Origin: Mycobacterium sp. IS-1264
GTDB taxonomy: Bacteria > Actinomycetota > Actinomycetes > Mycobacteriales > Mycobacteriaceae
Assembly: GCF_001954195.1 (NCBI RefSeq)
Contig: NZ_MBES01000019.1
Location: 1 to 48,548, forward strand
Length of the DNA stretch: 48,548 nucleotides
Reading direction: 5' to 3'
This document shows, in pieces, positions 25,020-33,031 of the stretch. Position 1 is the stretch's first letter. Every line of letters begins with the position of its first letter. A model generated the notes under the pieces. The model was not told the DNA's origin and did not search any database. It saw only the letters and a program-made list of their open reading frames with translations. A program made the position numbers and the translations under genes.

Positions 25020-25745
25020 CTAGAAAACCGCGAGCCAGATGGCGATGTACTGGCAGATCGCCGCCACCGCGGTGCACGCGTGGAAGAGTTCGTGATAACC
25101 GAAGGTCGTCGGCCAGAGCCGGGGCCAGCGCAGCCCGTAAAACAGCGCACCGATGCTGTACAACGCGCCACCCACGGCTAGCAGCACCGCTGCGGGCAAT
25201 CCGGCGTTGTGCACGATCGTCCCCGCGTACCAGACCGCGACCCAGCCCAGCAGCAGGTAGAGCATCAAGCTCAACCAGCGCGGGGCCGTCGGCCAGAACA
25301 ATGTCAGCGCTATTCCGGCTACCGCGCCGCCCCACACGATCGCCAGCACGACATCGCCGGTCCCGCGCGGCATGTCCAGCCGCGCGAACGGTGTATAGCT
25401 GCCGGCGATGAGAACGAAGATCATCGAGTGATCGAGCCGCCTCATCCAGTTCCGGACGACCGCCGACTCCCAGTTGACGCGGTGATAGACGGCGCTGACC
25501 GCAAACAACGCCACTATCGCGAGGGTGTATGTCAGGGTCGAGTGCCCGGCCCGCTTGGATACCGCCGCCCACGACACTGCCACCAGCGGCATACCCGCAA
25601 TGACAAACGCGATGGCGCAGTACTGGTGGATCCAACCGCGCAACCGTGGCTTGGTCAGCACATCGGAGGGCGCGGGATCGCCGGTGCCTACCGCGATCGG
25701 CCCAAGGGACTCGGGCCGAGCGATCGAATCCGTCTGGTAGCTCAT
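25020..25745 (-). CDS. hemolysin III-family (TrhA/PAQR-like) membrane protein
   Basis: A 241-residue protein with seven hydrophobic segments and the conserved family residues: [30 protein letters not shown], and [13 protein letters not shown] near the C-terminus, whose histidines and aspartate form the probable zinc site of the PAQR/CREST fold. The name hemolysin is historic; the bacterial proteins seem to influence membrane lipid homeostasis. The ATG at 25745 has GAGAGGGAC ahead and is preferred to 25796. Confidence 0.92.
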   Translation of the reverse strand: MSYQTDSIARPESLGPIAVGTGDPAPSDVLTKPRLRGWIHQYCAIAFVIAGMPLVAVSWAAVSKRAGHSTLTYTLAIVALFAVSAVYHRVNWESAVVRNWMRRLDHSMIFVLIAGSYTPFARLDMPRGTGDVVLAIVWGGAVAGIALTLFWPTAPRWLSLMLYLLLGWVAVWYAGTIVHNAGLPAAVLLAVGGALYSIGALFYGLRWPRLWPTTFGYHELFHACTAVAAICQYIAIWLAVF

Positions 25746-25840
25746 CAGTCCCTCTCCCACAGGATTGCGCCGTCCAGTTGCTTTGTCCCCCGGCAACCTG
25801 GGCTCCTCCCTATATCGTCTCGACGGGCTTTTCGTTACGG

Positions 25841-26146
25841 CTATGTGCCACCTACGAATTGGCTGACCGCGGGCACGTCGATCACCATCGGTTGCGACGG
25901 CTGCGGCGTGATTTCGAGGAGGCCGTCGTCGGACTGACCGAAGCCGCTGATCAACAGGGCCTCACAGTTGTCGGCGCCGTCCTCGTAGCGAGGGTAGAGA
26001 TAGTTGCCGGAGACGCGATGATCGATATGAGAGGGCGCCAGATACAGCGCCGCGTTCTCCATCCAGCCCATTTTGGAATCCTCGACAATGATCGGCATGT
26101 CGCCGGGAAGCTCGGCGAGCACCCGCCGGAATTGCTCGACGTTCAT
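25841..26146 (-). CDS. unknown 101-aa protein
   Basis: A 101-residue acidic soluble protein, start [20 protein letters not shown]. The N-terminal part ([18 protein letters not shown]) recalls proteins in which a small domain governs a value or phage-like DUF with a PIIVED strand, but I cannot place the family. No membrane segment or metal motif. It stands alone between the hemolysin III-type gene and the sensor kinase, which is divergent. Confidence 0.65.
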   Translation of the reverse strand: MNVEQFRRVLAELPGDMPIIVEDSKMGWMENAALYLAPSHIDHRVSGNYLYPRYEDGADNCEALLISGFGQSDDGLLEITPQPSQPMVIDVPAVSQFVGGT

Positions 26147-26228
26147 CGACCGCCGCCCTCCCTCGCTGCGTGATCTGCTGGCCTTGGCGCAGATGTCCTC
26201 AACACGGAGCGCCAGGCTAGGAGCGGGA

Positions 26229-26247
26229 CGCTGAGAGCCCGCTGAGA
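26229..26247 (+). promoter_or_regulatory. direct repeat before the sensor kinase (OmpR-type box)
   Basis: CGCTGAGA occurs at 26229-26236 and again at 26240-26247, 11 bases start to start, about 45 bases ahead of the kinase gene. The same pair, same spacing, occurs at 29192-29210. One-turn direct repeats are the typical target of OmpR/PhoP-family regulators. Confidence 0.7.
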
Positions 26248-26294
26248 AGGTCCCTGAGCTCGGCGGGCCCGCGCTGCAGAATCAGACTGTGTGG

Positions 26295-27701
26295 ATGTCT
26301 GCGATCCGCCCGTTTCGGCACATGGGGTTCCTGCGATCGGTGCATCCCCGCAACTTGGGCATTCCCGCTCGCTCAGCCGCGGTATCGGCGATCGTCGTCT
26401 TGGTGGGACTTGCTTTTGCGGGCGCGGGTTTGGACGCCATCCTGTACCGGTCGTTGTTGGCGGGTGTCGACGATGCCAGCGCCGGCAGAGTCCGCGACAT
26501 TGCGCAGGTGCTGCAGACCAATTCGCTCAACGAGCTCGACCGCGACCTTTTGACTACGGATCAGCGCGTGGTAGCAATCCAAGTGATCGCTCCCGACGGC
26601 AAGGTGGCAAGGCGATCCGGGTCGGCACCGCAAACACCACTCCTGCCCATCAGCGGGTTCGACTCCAATTTGCGCCGCGGTATGCCCGACGATGCGGTGC
26701 CCCACGATGACATGCGCATCAGCGGTCAAAAGGTGGACACTGCATCCGGTCAATACACGGTGCTCGTCGGAGGTGGCAGCGAGGCGGTCGAGGCAACCGC
26801 ACGGGTGGTCGCGCTGCTGTTGGCTTGTGGCGCCCCGATCATCATCGCGGTAGCAGCGGCAGCGACCTACTTGCTCGTCCGCCGCTCACTACAGTCGGTG
26901 GACGAAATCCGAAGTAGGGTGGCCGAAATCTCGACGTCCGACTTGGCCGAACGGGTGCCCGTACCAAGCAGTCGCGACGAGATCGCGGCTCTGGCCCTCA
27001 CCATGAACGAAATGCTGTCGCGCATCGAAGCCGGTCACCGCGCGCAGAAACGGTTCCTGGGCGACGCCTCGCATGAACTGCGCAGCCCGCTGGCCACCAT
27101 CATCTCCGGATTGGAGGTCGCCGAGGCTCATCCCGAACTGCTCAATGCCGAGCTAGCCGTCAATACCCTGCTTCCCGAGGCGCAACGGATGCGGACCCTG
27201 ATCGACGATCTGCTGTTGCTGGCCCGCGCCGACGAGCACAGCCTGGTGCTGCGCAGGGAGGAGACCGCCCTCGACGGCCTCGCCGAGGAGCAAGCGGCAC
27301 GTGTGCGGCGCGAAACGCAATGCAGGCTCGAAACCGACATCCGTCCCGCGCGCCTGACCGGTGACCCCGCGGCACTTTCCCGCATGATCCGCAACCTCGT
27401 GGATAACGCTGTCCGCCATGCGAACTCGCAAATCGCCATCGAAGTCGGCAGCCAAAACGGAAGCGCAACACTGATCGTCAGCGACGACGGGCCTGGCATC
27501 GCCCCGGCCGAACGGACCCGGGTGTTCGAGCGCTTCGTGCGCCTCGATTCGGACCGTTCACGCAGCGGAGGAGGAACCGGGCTGGGCCTGGCGATTGTCG
27601 CCGAGGTTGTCGCCGCTCACGGCGGCGCAGTCACCATCGACGACCGGCCCGGCGGCGGGACCAAGGTGATCGTGACGCTGCCTCAGCACGACAACCGGTA
27701 A
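26295..27701 (+). CDS. sensor histidine kinase, convergent with its likely regulator
   Basis: A 468-residue membrane kinase (or 470 from the GTG at 26289). Order: short inside part, first membrane helix (SAIVVLVGLAFAGAGLDAIL), outside domain of about 115 residues, second helix (VALLLACGAPIIIAVAAAATYLLV), HAMP, HisKA with GDASHELRSPLA (H260), and the ATP domain with IRNLVDNAVRHA, SDDGPGIAP and GGGTGLGLAIVAEV. The last 19 bases overlap the end of the response regulator gene on the other strand. A matching repeat in both promoters argues that the two are cognate. Confidence 0.93.
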   Translation: MSAIRPFRHMGFLRSVHPRNLGIPARSAAVSAIVVLVGLAFAGAGLDAILYRSLLAGVDDASAGRVRDIAQVLQTNSLNELDRDLLTTDQRVVAIQVIAPDGKVARRSGSAPQTPLLPISGFDSNLRRGMPDDAVPHDDMRISGQKVDTASGQYTVLVGGGSEAVEATARVVALLLACGAPIIIAVAAAATYLLVRRSLQSVDEIRSRVAEISTSDLAERVPVPSSRDEIAALALTMNEMLSRIEAGHRAQKRFLGDASHELRSPLATIISGLEVAEAHPELLNAELAVNTLLPEAQRMRTLIDDLLLLARADEHSLVLRREETALDGLAEEQAARVRRETQCRLETDIRPARLTGDPAALSRMIRNLVDNAVRHANSQIAIEVGSQNGSATLIVSDDGPGIAPAERTRVFERFVRLDSDRSRSGGGTGLGLAIVAEVVAAHGGAVTIDDRPGGGTKVIVTLPQHDNR

Positions 27702-28351
27702 CCGACGCCTCGGACCGTCTCGATGGTGTTGGTGCCGAAGGGGGCGTCGATCTTGCGGCGCACGTACCCCACGTAGACCTCGACAACGTTGTCGGGACCT
27801 TGGTAGTGCGCGTCCCACACGTTGCGCAATATCTCGGCCTTCGTCACGACCGTGTCCTTGTTGCGCATGAGGAACTCCAGCACTCCGTATTCACGGGGGG
27901 TCAGCGTGATCGGAGTCGAACCACGTAGAACGGTGTGCCGCGCGGGATCCAGGGACAAAGATCCGGCGGTCAACACCGCGGGCCGCTCGGGTGCGCCGCG
28001 GCGGACCAATGCCCGCAGGCGCGCGACGAGAACCCTGAACGAAAACGGTTTTGTCAGATAGTCATCCGCTCCGAGATCGAGCGCATCGGTCTCGTCGTAC
28101 TCGCCATCCTTGGCGGTCAGCATCAGCACCGGTGTCCATACATCCTGTGCCCGCATTCGACGCAGCACCTCGTATCCGCTGTAGCCGGGCAGCATGATGT
28201 CGAGGACTACGACATCGAAGCTGTTGTCGACGGCCTCCTGGAGGCCCTCGACGCCGTTACCGACCGCCACGACGACGAAGCCCTCGGCCTTGAGTCCCAT
28301 AGCCAGAGTCGCCGAAAGTCGTGGCTCGTCCTCGACGAGCAGGACTCTCAT
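27683..28351 (-). CDS. OmpR/PhoP-family response regulator
   Basis: A 222-residue two-domain regulator. The receiver domain (1-115) has the acid pocket E7-D8, phospho-accepting D51 in VVVLDIMLPG, and K101 in YLTKPF. The C-terminal winged helix (about 125-220) has LTPREYGVLEFLM, VVTKAEILRNVWD, the recognition segment NVVEVYVGYVRRKI and the wing ETVRGVGYRL. It starts four bases after the stop of the COG4705-like gene on the same strand, so both share a promoter near 29142-29210 that contains the direct repeat. Its tail overlaps the kinase gene by 19 bases. Confidence 0.95.
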   Translation of the reverse strand: MRVLLVEDEPRLSATLAMGLKAEGFVVVAVGNGVEGLQEAVDNSFDVVVLDIMLPGYSGYEVLRRMRAQDVWTPVLMLTAKDGEYDETDALDLGADDYLTKPFSFRVLVARLRALVRRGAPERPAVLTAGSLSLDPARHTVLRGSTPITLTPREYGVLEFLMRNKDTVVTKAEILRNVWDAHYQGPDNVVEVYVGYVRRKIDAPFGTNTIETVRGVGYRLSC

Positions 28352-28355
28352 GCCG

Positions 28356-29141
28356 TCACGCTACTTCGCGCGCGGCTTCCGCCTGGCCCGGGTGACGTCC
28401 CGCGCGTTGGGGCAGGACGATGAGCAACGCGACGATGATGCCCGCGATGACCGCCGACGCCAGCGGACGGCTCAGGGCCAAGCCGCCGTCGGCGACCGGC
28501 TTGTCGAGGAAGTCGCCGACGGTCGCGCCCAGGGGCCGCGTCAGGATGAATGCCACCCAGAACAGGGTCACCCGCGACACGCTGGTCCAGTAGTACAGGG
28601 CGACTACCACGAGCAGAGCCGTGGTGAATACCAATGCCCCGCGCTCGTAACCGAATCCGCGGGTATCGGCGAGCCAATCCCCAAGCGCGGTGCCCAGCGT
28701 CTGCGAAAACGTGATCGTCGCCCAGTAGAACGCCTCCACCTTCGGCGTCGAAACGGTGCTCACGGACACCGTTCCCTGCGTCCACCGCCACAACCCCAGG
28801 GTGGCCAGGAGGCAGGCAAGCAGCAGAAGCGATCCGCCCGTGTAGCCGATTCCCAACTGCCGGTCGGCGAAGTCGGCCAGCGTCGTGCCGAAAGTTGTCG
28901 AGGCGACGATCGTCGCCCAGTACAGACTCGCGTGGAAGCGCTTGGCGAAGATCTGCGCCGCAACCAGGACAACCAGGGCCACACCGAAGAGAACGACACC
29001 CGCGACGTAGCCCCAGTTCAGCGTCATCGTCACGGTGTCGCCGCCGGTCTCGCCCAGCGTCGTCGCCAATATCTTGATGACCCAGAACCCCAGGGTGACC
29101 GCCGGGACCTTGGTCAACGCCTGTTTCGTCATGTCGTTCAT
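28356..29141 (-). CDS. COG4705-like membrane protein with internal duplication
   Basis: A 261-residue integral membrane protein with about eight helices, resembling the uncharacterised COG4705 membrane-anchored family. Four copies of a motif W-x10-G-x4-D are present: W20/D35 (TTLGETGGD), W75/D90 (TTFGTTLAD), W140/D155 (QTLGTALGD) and W195/D210 (RPLGATVGD). W20 to W140 and W75 to W195 are both exactly 120 residues apart, so the protein is a tandem duplication of a two-motif half. The buried Gly/Asp pattern recalls ion-translocating membrane proteins, but no transport function is known. The ATG at 29141 begins MNDMTKQALTKVP. It leads the response regulator operon. Confidence 0.85.
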   Translation of the reverse strand: MNDMTKQALTKVPAVTLGFWVIKILATTLGETGGDTVTMTLNWGYVAGVVLFGVALVVLVAAQIFAKRFHASLYWATIVASTTFGTTLADFADRQLGIGYTGGSLLLLACLLATLGLWRWTQGTVSVSTVSTPKVEAFYWATITFSQTLGTALGDWLADTRGFGYERGALVFTTALLVVVALYYWTSVSRVTLFWVAFILTRPLGATVGDFLDKPVADGGLALSRPLASAVIAGIIVALLIVLPQRAGRHPGQAEAAREVA

Positions 29142-29191
29142 CTGGCAGTGACCTTCCGGCCTCGGTGTTTCCTGCATGCCTACGGTAACCG

Positions 29192-29210
29192 CGCTGAGAA
29201 AACGCTGAGA
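29192..29210. promoter_or_regulatory. direct repeat before COG4705-regulator operon
   Basis: CGCTGAGA at 29192-29199 and 29203-29210, 11 bases start to start, 51-69 bases ahead of the COG4705-like start and directly behind the TetR stop. Identical in unit and spacing to the repeat at 26229-26247. Confidence 0.7.
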
Positions 29211-29861
29211 TCATTCCCGACGCGGAAGCAGCACAGAGAGATCAAGGCCGTCGACCGCTTGCCCGATACACACGGCTCGCAGGACGTTGTTCGTGAACGC
29301 TTCGGCGTCCCCCCACGGGAGGTACGGCTTGGTGATGAGGAGGGACGCAACACCGTGGGCCGCCGCCCACAGCTGCAGGGCGGGTGCGACGGAATCACCT
29401 GGCGGAAAGAACTTTTGGTCGATGAGTTCTTGCACAGTGTCTTGCAGGTGGACGAACGCCGAGCTGATGAGCGTTTCGTCGAAGTCGCTACCCCGCCGTG
29501 GCGGGGCGCCGGTAGCCACCCGATACATCAGCGGTGTCGCAACCGCGAATCGCACGTAGGCGATGCCCAGGGCATGCAATCGTTCCAGTGGGGTCGGTAG
29601 GTCGCGCGCGGCGTCTTGCATGACCTCGCCGAGGCGGCGGTAGTATTTCGCGCACACGGCATCGAGCAGCTCGTCTTTGTCGGCGAAATGCCGATAGAGC
29701 GAAGGGGCGGAGATGTTCAGCGCCCGCGTTACTTCTCGCGTCGAGGGTGCCTTGGTGTCTCCCGACGCGATGATGAGTTCCGTTGCCGTGTCGATGATTT
29801 GCTCACGCAGCTGCCCGCCCGATCCCCGGGGCAGGCGTTGCCGACGCGTTTCAGGATGCAT
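29211..29861 (-). CDS. TetR family regulator of the MMPL transporter
   Basis: A 216-residue repressor with helix-turn-helix around STREVTRALNISAPSLYRHF (about 38-60) and a TetR_C-like ligand domain. The ATG at 29861 lies within the end of the MMPL gene (11-base overlap), with GAGG ahead; the frame is open to 29906 without family sequence. It is therefore the second gene of an MMPL-TetR operon, and tandem operator-like repeats stand in front of the first gene. Confidence 0.92.
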   Translation of the reverse strand: MHPETRRQRLPRGSGGQLREQIIDTATELIIASGDTKAPSTREVTRALNISAPSLYRHFADKDELLDAVCAKYYRRLGEVMQDAARDLPTPLERLHALGIAYVRFAVATPLMYRVATGAPPRRGSDFDETLISSAFVHLQDTVQELIDQKFFPPGDSVAPALQLWAAAHGVASLLITKPYLPWGDAEAFTNNVLRAVCIGQAVDGLDLSVLLPRRE

Positions 29862-32091
29862 AGGCGTTTTCCTCGAGCGGCTCATCGGTGATCCCCCAGC
29901 GGGCATGCCAGCGCACCAACGCCGCGGGTGCCCACCAGTTGAGCCGGCCCAAGATCCTCATGAAGGCCGGCACCAGCAGCATTCGTATGATGGTGGCGTC
30001 CATCAGGATTGCGATGGTCAGTCCGGTTCCGAACATTCTCATGAACGACACTTGCGCGGCGATGAGCGCGGCGAACGAGATCGACATGATCACGGCGGCG
30101 GCGGTGATCACGCGGCCGGTGCGGGCCACACCAAGAGCCACCGATTCGTCGTTGTCGGCGCGGGTGCGGCCCGAATTCATCCAATACTCCCGAATGCGGG
30201 ACATCAGAAATACCTCGTAGTCCATCGAAAGCCCGAAGGCGATACAGAACATCAGAACGGGCATGTTCGAGGTGATCGTCCCGGTGGGCGCGGTGCCCAA
30301 CGCGCCGAGGTGGCCTTGCTGGAATATCCAGACCAGGGCACCGAACGTCGCCGTCAGGGATATGACGTTGAGAACCAACGCTTTTAGCGGGAGCACCACC
30401 GAGCCGGTCAGCATGAACAGCAGTGCGAAGGTCACGACGGCGATGATGCCCAGCACCCACGGCAGCCGAGAGAGTATGCCGTTGACGGCATCGCGGTCCA
30501 GTTGTGCTCCGCCGCCGATCATCGGATGGGCGCCCCCGGGCGCCGGTATTGCGTGCAGGGCGTCGAGCTGGCGTTCGGCGGCCGCCGTGTATGGCTCGAT
30601 CTTGGTCTGCACGGTGAAAAGCGCCGTGTCGTTTTTGATTCCGGTGTGCATCGCCGCCGGGCCGGCCTTGTTTCCGTTGACATAGGCGCCGGTTGGTGCC
30701 GACACCGACGAAACCCCTTGCACGCGCGAGAGCTCGGCGGCGTAGCCGTCCAGCTGTTGGCGCGCGGGCTCCGTCACGTGCTCGACGATGACGGAGAGGT
30801 TCGTAGCATCGTCGTTGCTGTAATTGGTCCGCAATTCGTCTCCCACTTGGCGGGCCGACGCCGACGCGGGCAGCGTCCGATCATCCGGGAAGCCGAGCTG
30901 TACGTCGAGAAATGGCAGTCCCAGAAACAGAAGCGCGGCAACTATTGCCACGGCTATCGGAATGGCATGTGCCATAACACGTTTGGCGATCCGATACCAA
31001 AACGTCTCGGTGATGTCCCGGGCAACGGGTTCTGGACGGCGCGTGACGCGTCGCACGAACCGACGGATGTCAAGCGCATCGATGCGATCGCCGAGCAGGG
31101 TGATGACCGCGGGAACGATCACCAGGGCCGCCACCGCGCCCACGCTCACTACCGCCACCCCGGCATAGGCGAACGACCTGAGGAAATACATCGGGAAAAG
31201 GACCAGCGAAACCAGCGCCAGAGCCACGGTCAAGGCGGCGAACAACACGGTCCGTCCCGAGGTGCGCATGGTCAATACCAGCGCCTCGTCGCGACTCATC
31301 CCTGAGGCGACCTCTTCTCGGTACCGGTTGATGATCAGCAGTGAGTAGTCAATTGCCAGCCCGAGTCCCATCGCGATGGTCAGGTTGAGGGAAAAGATCG
31401 AAACGTCGGTGAAGTAGGTCAGGGCGCGCAGCACCGACATGGCCCCAAAGATCGAGAAGAGACCCACCACCAGCGGTAGGAGCGCCGCGTTGAGACCACC
31501 GAAAATCGCCACCAGCGCAACGAAAGTCACCGGGATCGCGATCAATTCCATGGTCAGCAGGTCGCGCTCGGTCTGCTTGGTGATCTGGCCGTAGACGGTC
31601 GCCATCCCGCCGGCGCGCACCGAGACCCCGTCGCGATCGTGCCCGAGGCTTTTGATCAGGCTGGCGGCATGCTTTTGGGCGTCGTTCTCGCCGCCGACCA
31701 GGCCGGCCACAATCATCCCGGACTTACCGTCCTTACTGAACAACTCGGCCGCGACCGGGGGCGGCGCGTTCCATGCGGACGTCAAATTGAGCACGACCCC
31801 GGAGCGGCGCAGCTCGGCTTCCAACTCGCCGGCGACCTTGGCCACGGCAGGAGTCTTTGCGCCTTGCTCACTGCTGAGCATCAACACCAGCGACTGGTCA
31901 CTGATACCGAACTTGTCGACGAGAGTCTGCGCCACCCGCGCAGATTCGGACGTCGGGTCCTGCTGCCCACCCGCGGCAAGGTGCCTCGCGACCGGGAGAC
32001 CGAACACGGCGGCGGCGACCGCCACCAGCAATGCCGCCCCCAACACCAGTCGCGGCGCACCGACAACAAATCGCGTCAACCGTTCCAGCAT
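29851..32091 (-). CDS. MMPL-family membrane transporter
   Basis: A 746-residue RND-superfamily lipid or metabolite transporter. Twelve helices fall in two repeats; each holds the proton-relay motif: GLGLAIDYSLLIINRYREE and AFGLSMDYEVFLMSRIREYW. Two outside domains follow the first and seventh helices. At 746 residues it lacks the long C-terminal cytoplasmic tail of MmpL3. The ATG at 32091 (MLERLTRF) has AAGG six bases ahead; the ATG at 32097 is another option. It is probably controlled by the coupled TetR. Substrate unknown; mycobacterial members export lipids, siderophores or drugs. Confidence 0.94.
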   Translation of the reverse strand: MLERLTRFVVGAPRLVLGAALLVAVAAAVFGLPVARHLAAGGQQDPTSESARVAQTLVDKFGISDQSLVLMLSSEQGAKTPAVAKVAGELEAELRRSGVVLNLTSAWNAPPPVAAELFSKDGKSGMIVAGLVGGENDAQKHAASLIKSLGHDRDGVSVRAGGMATVYGQITKQTERDLLTMELIAIPVTFVALVAIFGGLNAALLPLVVGLFSIFGAMSVLRALTYFTDVSIFSLNLTIAMGLGLAIDYSLLIINRYREEVASGMSRDEALVLTMRTSGRTVLFAALTVALALVSLVLFPMYFLRSFAYAGVAVVSVGAVAALVIVPAVITLLGDRIDALDIRRFVRRVTRRPEPVARDITETFWYRIAKRVMAHAIPIAVAIVAALLFLGLPFLDVQLGFPDDRTLPASASARQVGDELRTNYSNDDATNLSVIVEHVTEPARQQLDGYAAELSRVQGVSSVSAPTGAYVNGNKAGPAAMHTGIKNDTALFTVQTKIEPYTAAAERQLDALHAIPAPGGAHPMIGGGAQLDRDAVNGILSRLPWVLGIIAVVTFALLFMLTGSVVLPLKALVLNVISLTATFGALVWIFQQGHLGALGTAPTGTITSNMPVLMFCIAFGLSMDYEVFLMSRIREYWMNSGRTRADNDESVALGVARTGRVITAAAVIMSISFAALIAAQVSFMRMFGTGLTIAILMDATIIRMLLVPAFMRILGRLNWWAPAALVRWHARWGITDEPLEENAYAS

Positions 32092-32109
32092 CAGCATCCT
32101 TCGCAATAA

Positions 32110-32137
32110 GGTAGCGACGCTACCGTAGCGACGTTAC
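32110..32137. promoter_or_regulatory. tandem operator repeats before the MMPL gene
   Basis: GTAGCGACGCTAC (32111-32123) is a palindrome; GTAGCGACGTTAC (32125-32137) repeats it with one change, 14 bases start to start. The site lies 20-46 bases ahead of the MMPL start. The likely ligand is the operon's own TetR protein. Confidence 0.7.
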
Positions 32138-32190
32138 TCCGAGGCGGTCAAGGCCAATGGGCAGATCCGCGTCGCCGTCGGGCTGAGTTT

Positions 32191-32232
32191 CGCGTAGTCA
32201 ACTACGCGTGTGGCGCGTCCGTCGAACGACGG
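32191..32232. promoter_or_regulatory. two palindromes ahead of the 151-aa gene
   Basis: CGCGTAGT and ACTACGCG flank CA (32191-32208); CCGTCG and CGACGG flank AA (32219-32232). Both are perfect. They lie about 60-100 bases ahead of the ATG at 32290 and may be operators or hairpins. Confidence 0.45.
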
Positions 32233-32289
32233 AATGTGGGAGCGGCCGCACAGGTGGTGCGGCGATCCCAACGCCGTTAGGAGCATGAA

Positions 32290-32745
32290 ATGACCATTGA
32301 CAATGACGCCGTCAACGCCGAGCCGACAGTGGACGAGAAACCAGAGTCGGCGTGCAAGCACATATCACCGGTGGACCTTTTAAGCGACGTACGCCTCCAC
32401 CCCGAGCCGAGTCCGTTCGAGGTCGCGAAAAAGTGGTGGGTTTGGTCGGGTGTCACGCATGTCGGTGACTGTGTCCTGCAGGACGAGATGTTAACGATTC
32501 AAGCTGACGGAACGGCGAACTTCTTTGCGCACGTGAAGTCCAGTGACGATGACGACCGATGGGTGTTCTACGGTGGCATCTCCTTGCTCGACGTGCACGG
32601 CGTCGTCTTGTGGACCAGCCCCAAGCTGATCGGCCCGCCGATGATTTGGGAGGACGAATGGGCGACCTGGGACGAGAATTTCGGGTTCCCAGCCGTGTGG
32701 TTCGACTCCGCCGCCAGCGCACGGATTAACCAGGCGCACTGCTGA
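32290..32745 (+). CDS. unknown 151-aa protein
   Basis: A 151-residue acidic soluble protein. The first 45 residues look disordered; the rest is rich in tryptophan and glycine (KKWWVWSG, DDRWVFYGGISL, EDEWATWDENFGFPAVWFD) with a beta-strand pattern suggesting a small barrel or sandwich. No signal or membrane segment. TTAGGAG stands nine bases ahead of the ATG. It precedes the haem peroxidase on the same strand by 286 bases. I do not know the family. Confidence 0.75.
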   Translation: MTIDNDAVNAEPTVDEKPESACKHISPVDLLSDVRLHPEPSPFEVAKKWWVWSGVTHVGDCVLQDEMLTIQADGTANFFAHVKSSDDDDRWVFYGGISLLDVHGVVLWTSPKLIGPPMIWEDEWATWDENFGFPAVWFDSAASARINQAHC

Positions 32746-33031
32746 TCCCGTTAGGTGTTCCGTTGCCTGCCCGGCCGCCGCACCGACGCCAGCGTTGACG
32801 CGGTGGCCGCGGCGGTCGGCGCGGGCGCGGATCCACCGCCCGATGCCCGACGAACTGTTAGTGTCCACCTCAGCTTCAGCTATTACGGCGAACGACGACC
32901 TGGAGCAACCGTGTGCACGGTTAGCAACGACACCGCCGGACCGGCCAGCAGATGGCCGGTGCGCGATGCCAATTCGGCCCCGCGCGGTGGTTCCCGCGTT
33001 GGGCAGTCAAACCCATTGAGCGGAGGCGATC
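32746..33031. other. intergenic DNA, no gene seen
   Basis: 286 bases between the 151-aa gene and the haem peroxidase. The frame open across it has no family character. GGAGG stands just ahead of the peroxidase start; no clear operator was found. Confidence 0.5.

Noticed and set aside
28194..29600. 468-codon plus frame
   Set aside because: Runs antisense to three clear genes; Arg/Gln/Asp-rich and without a fold.
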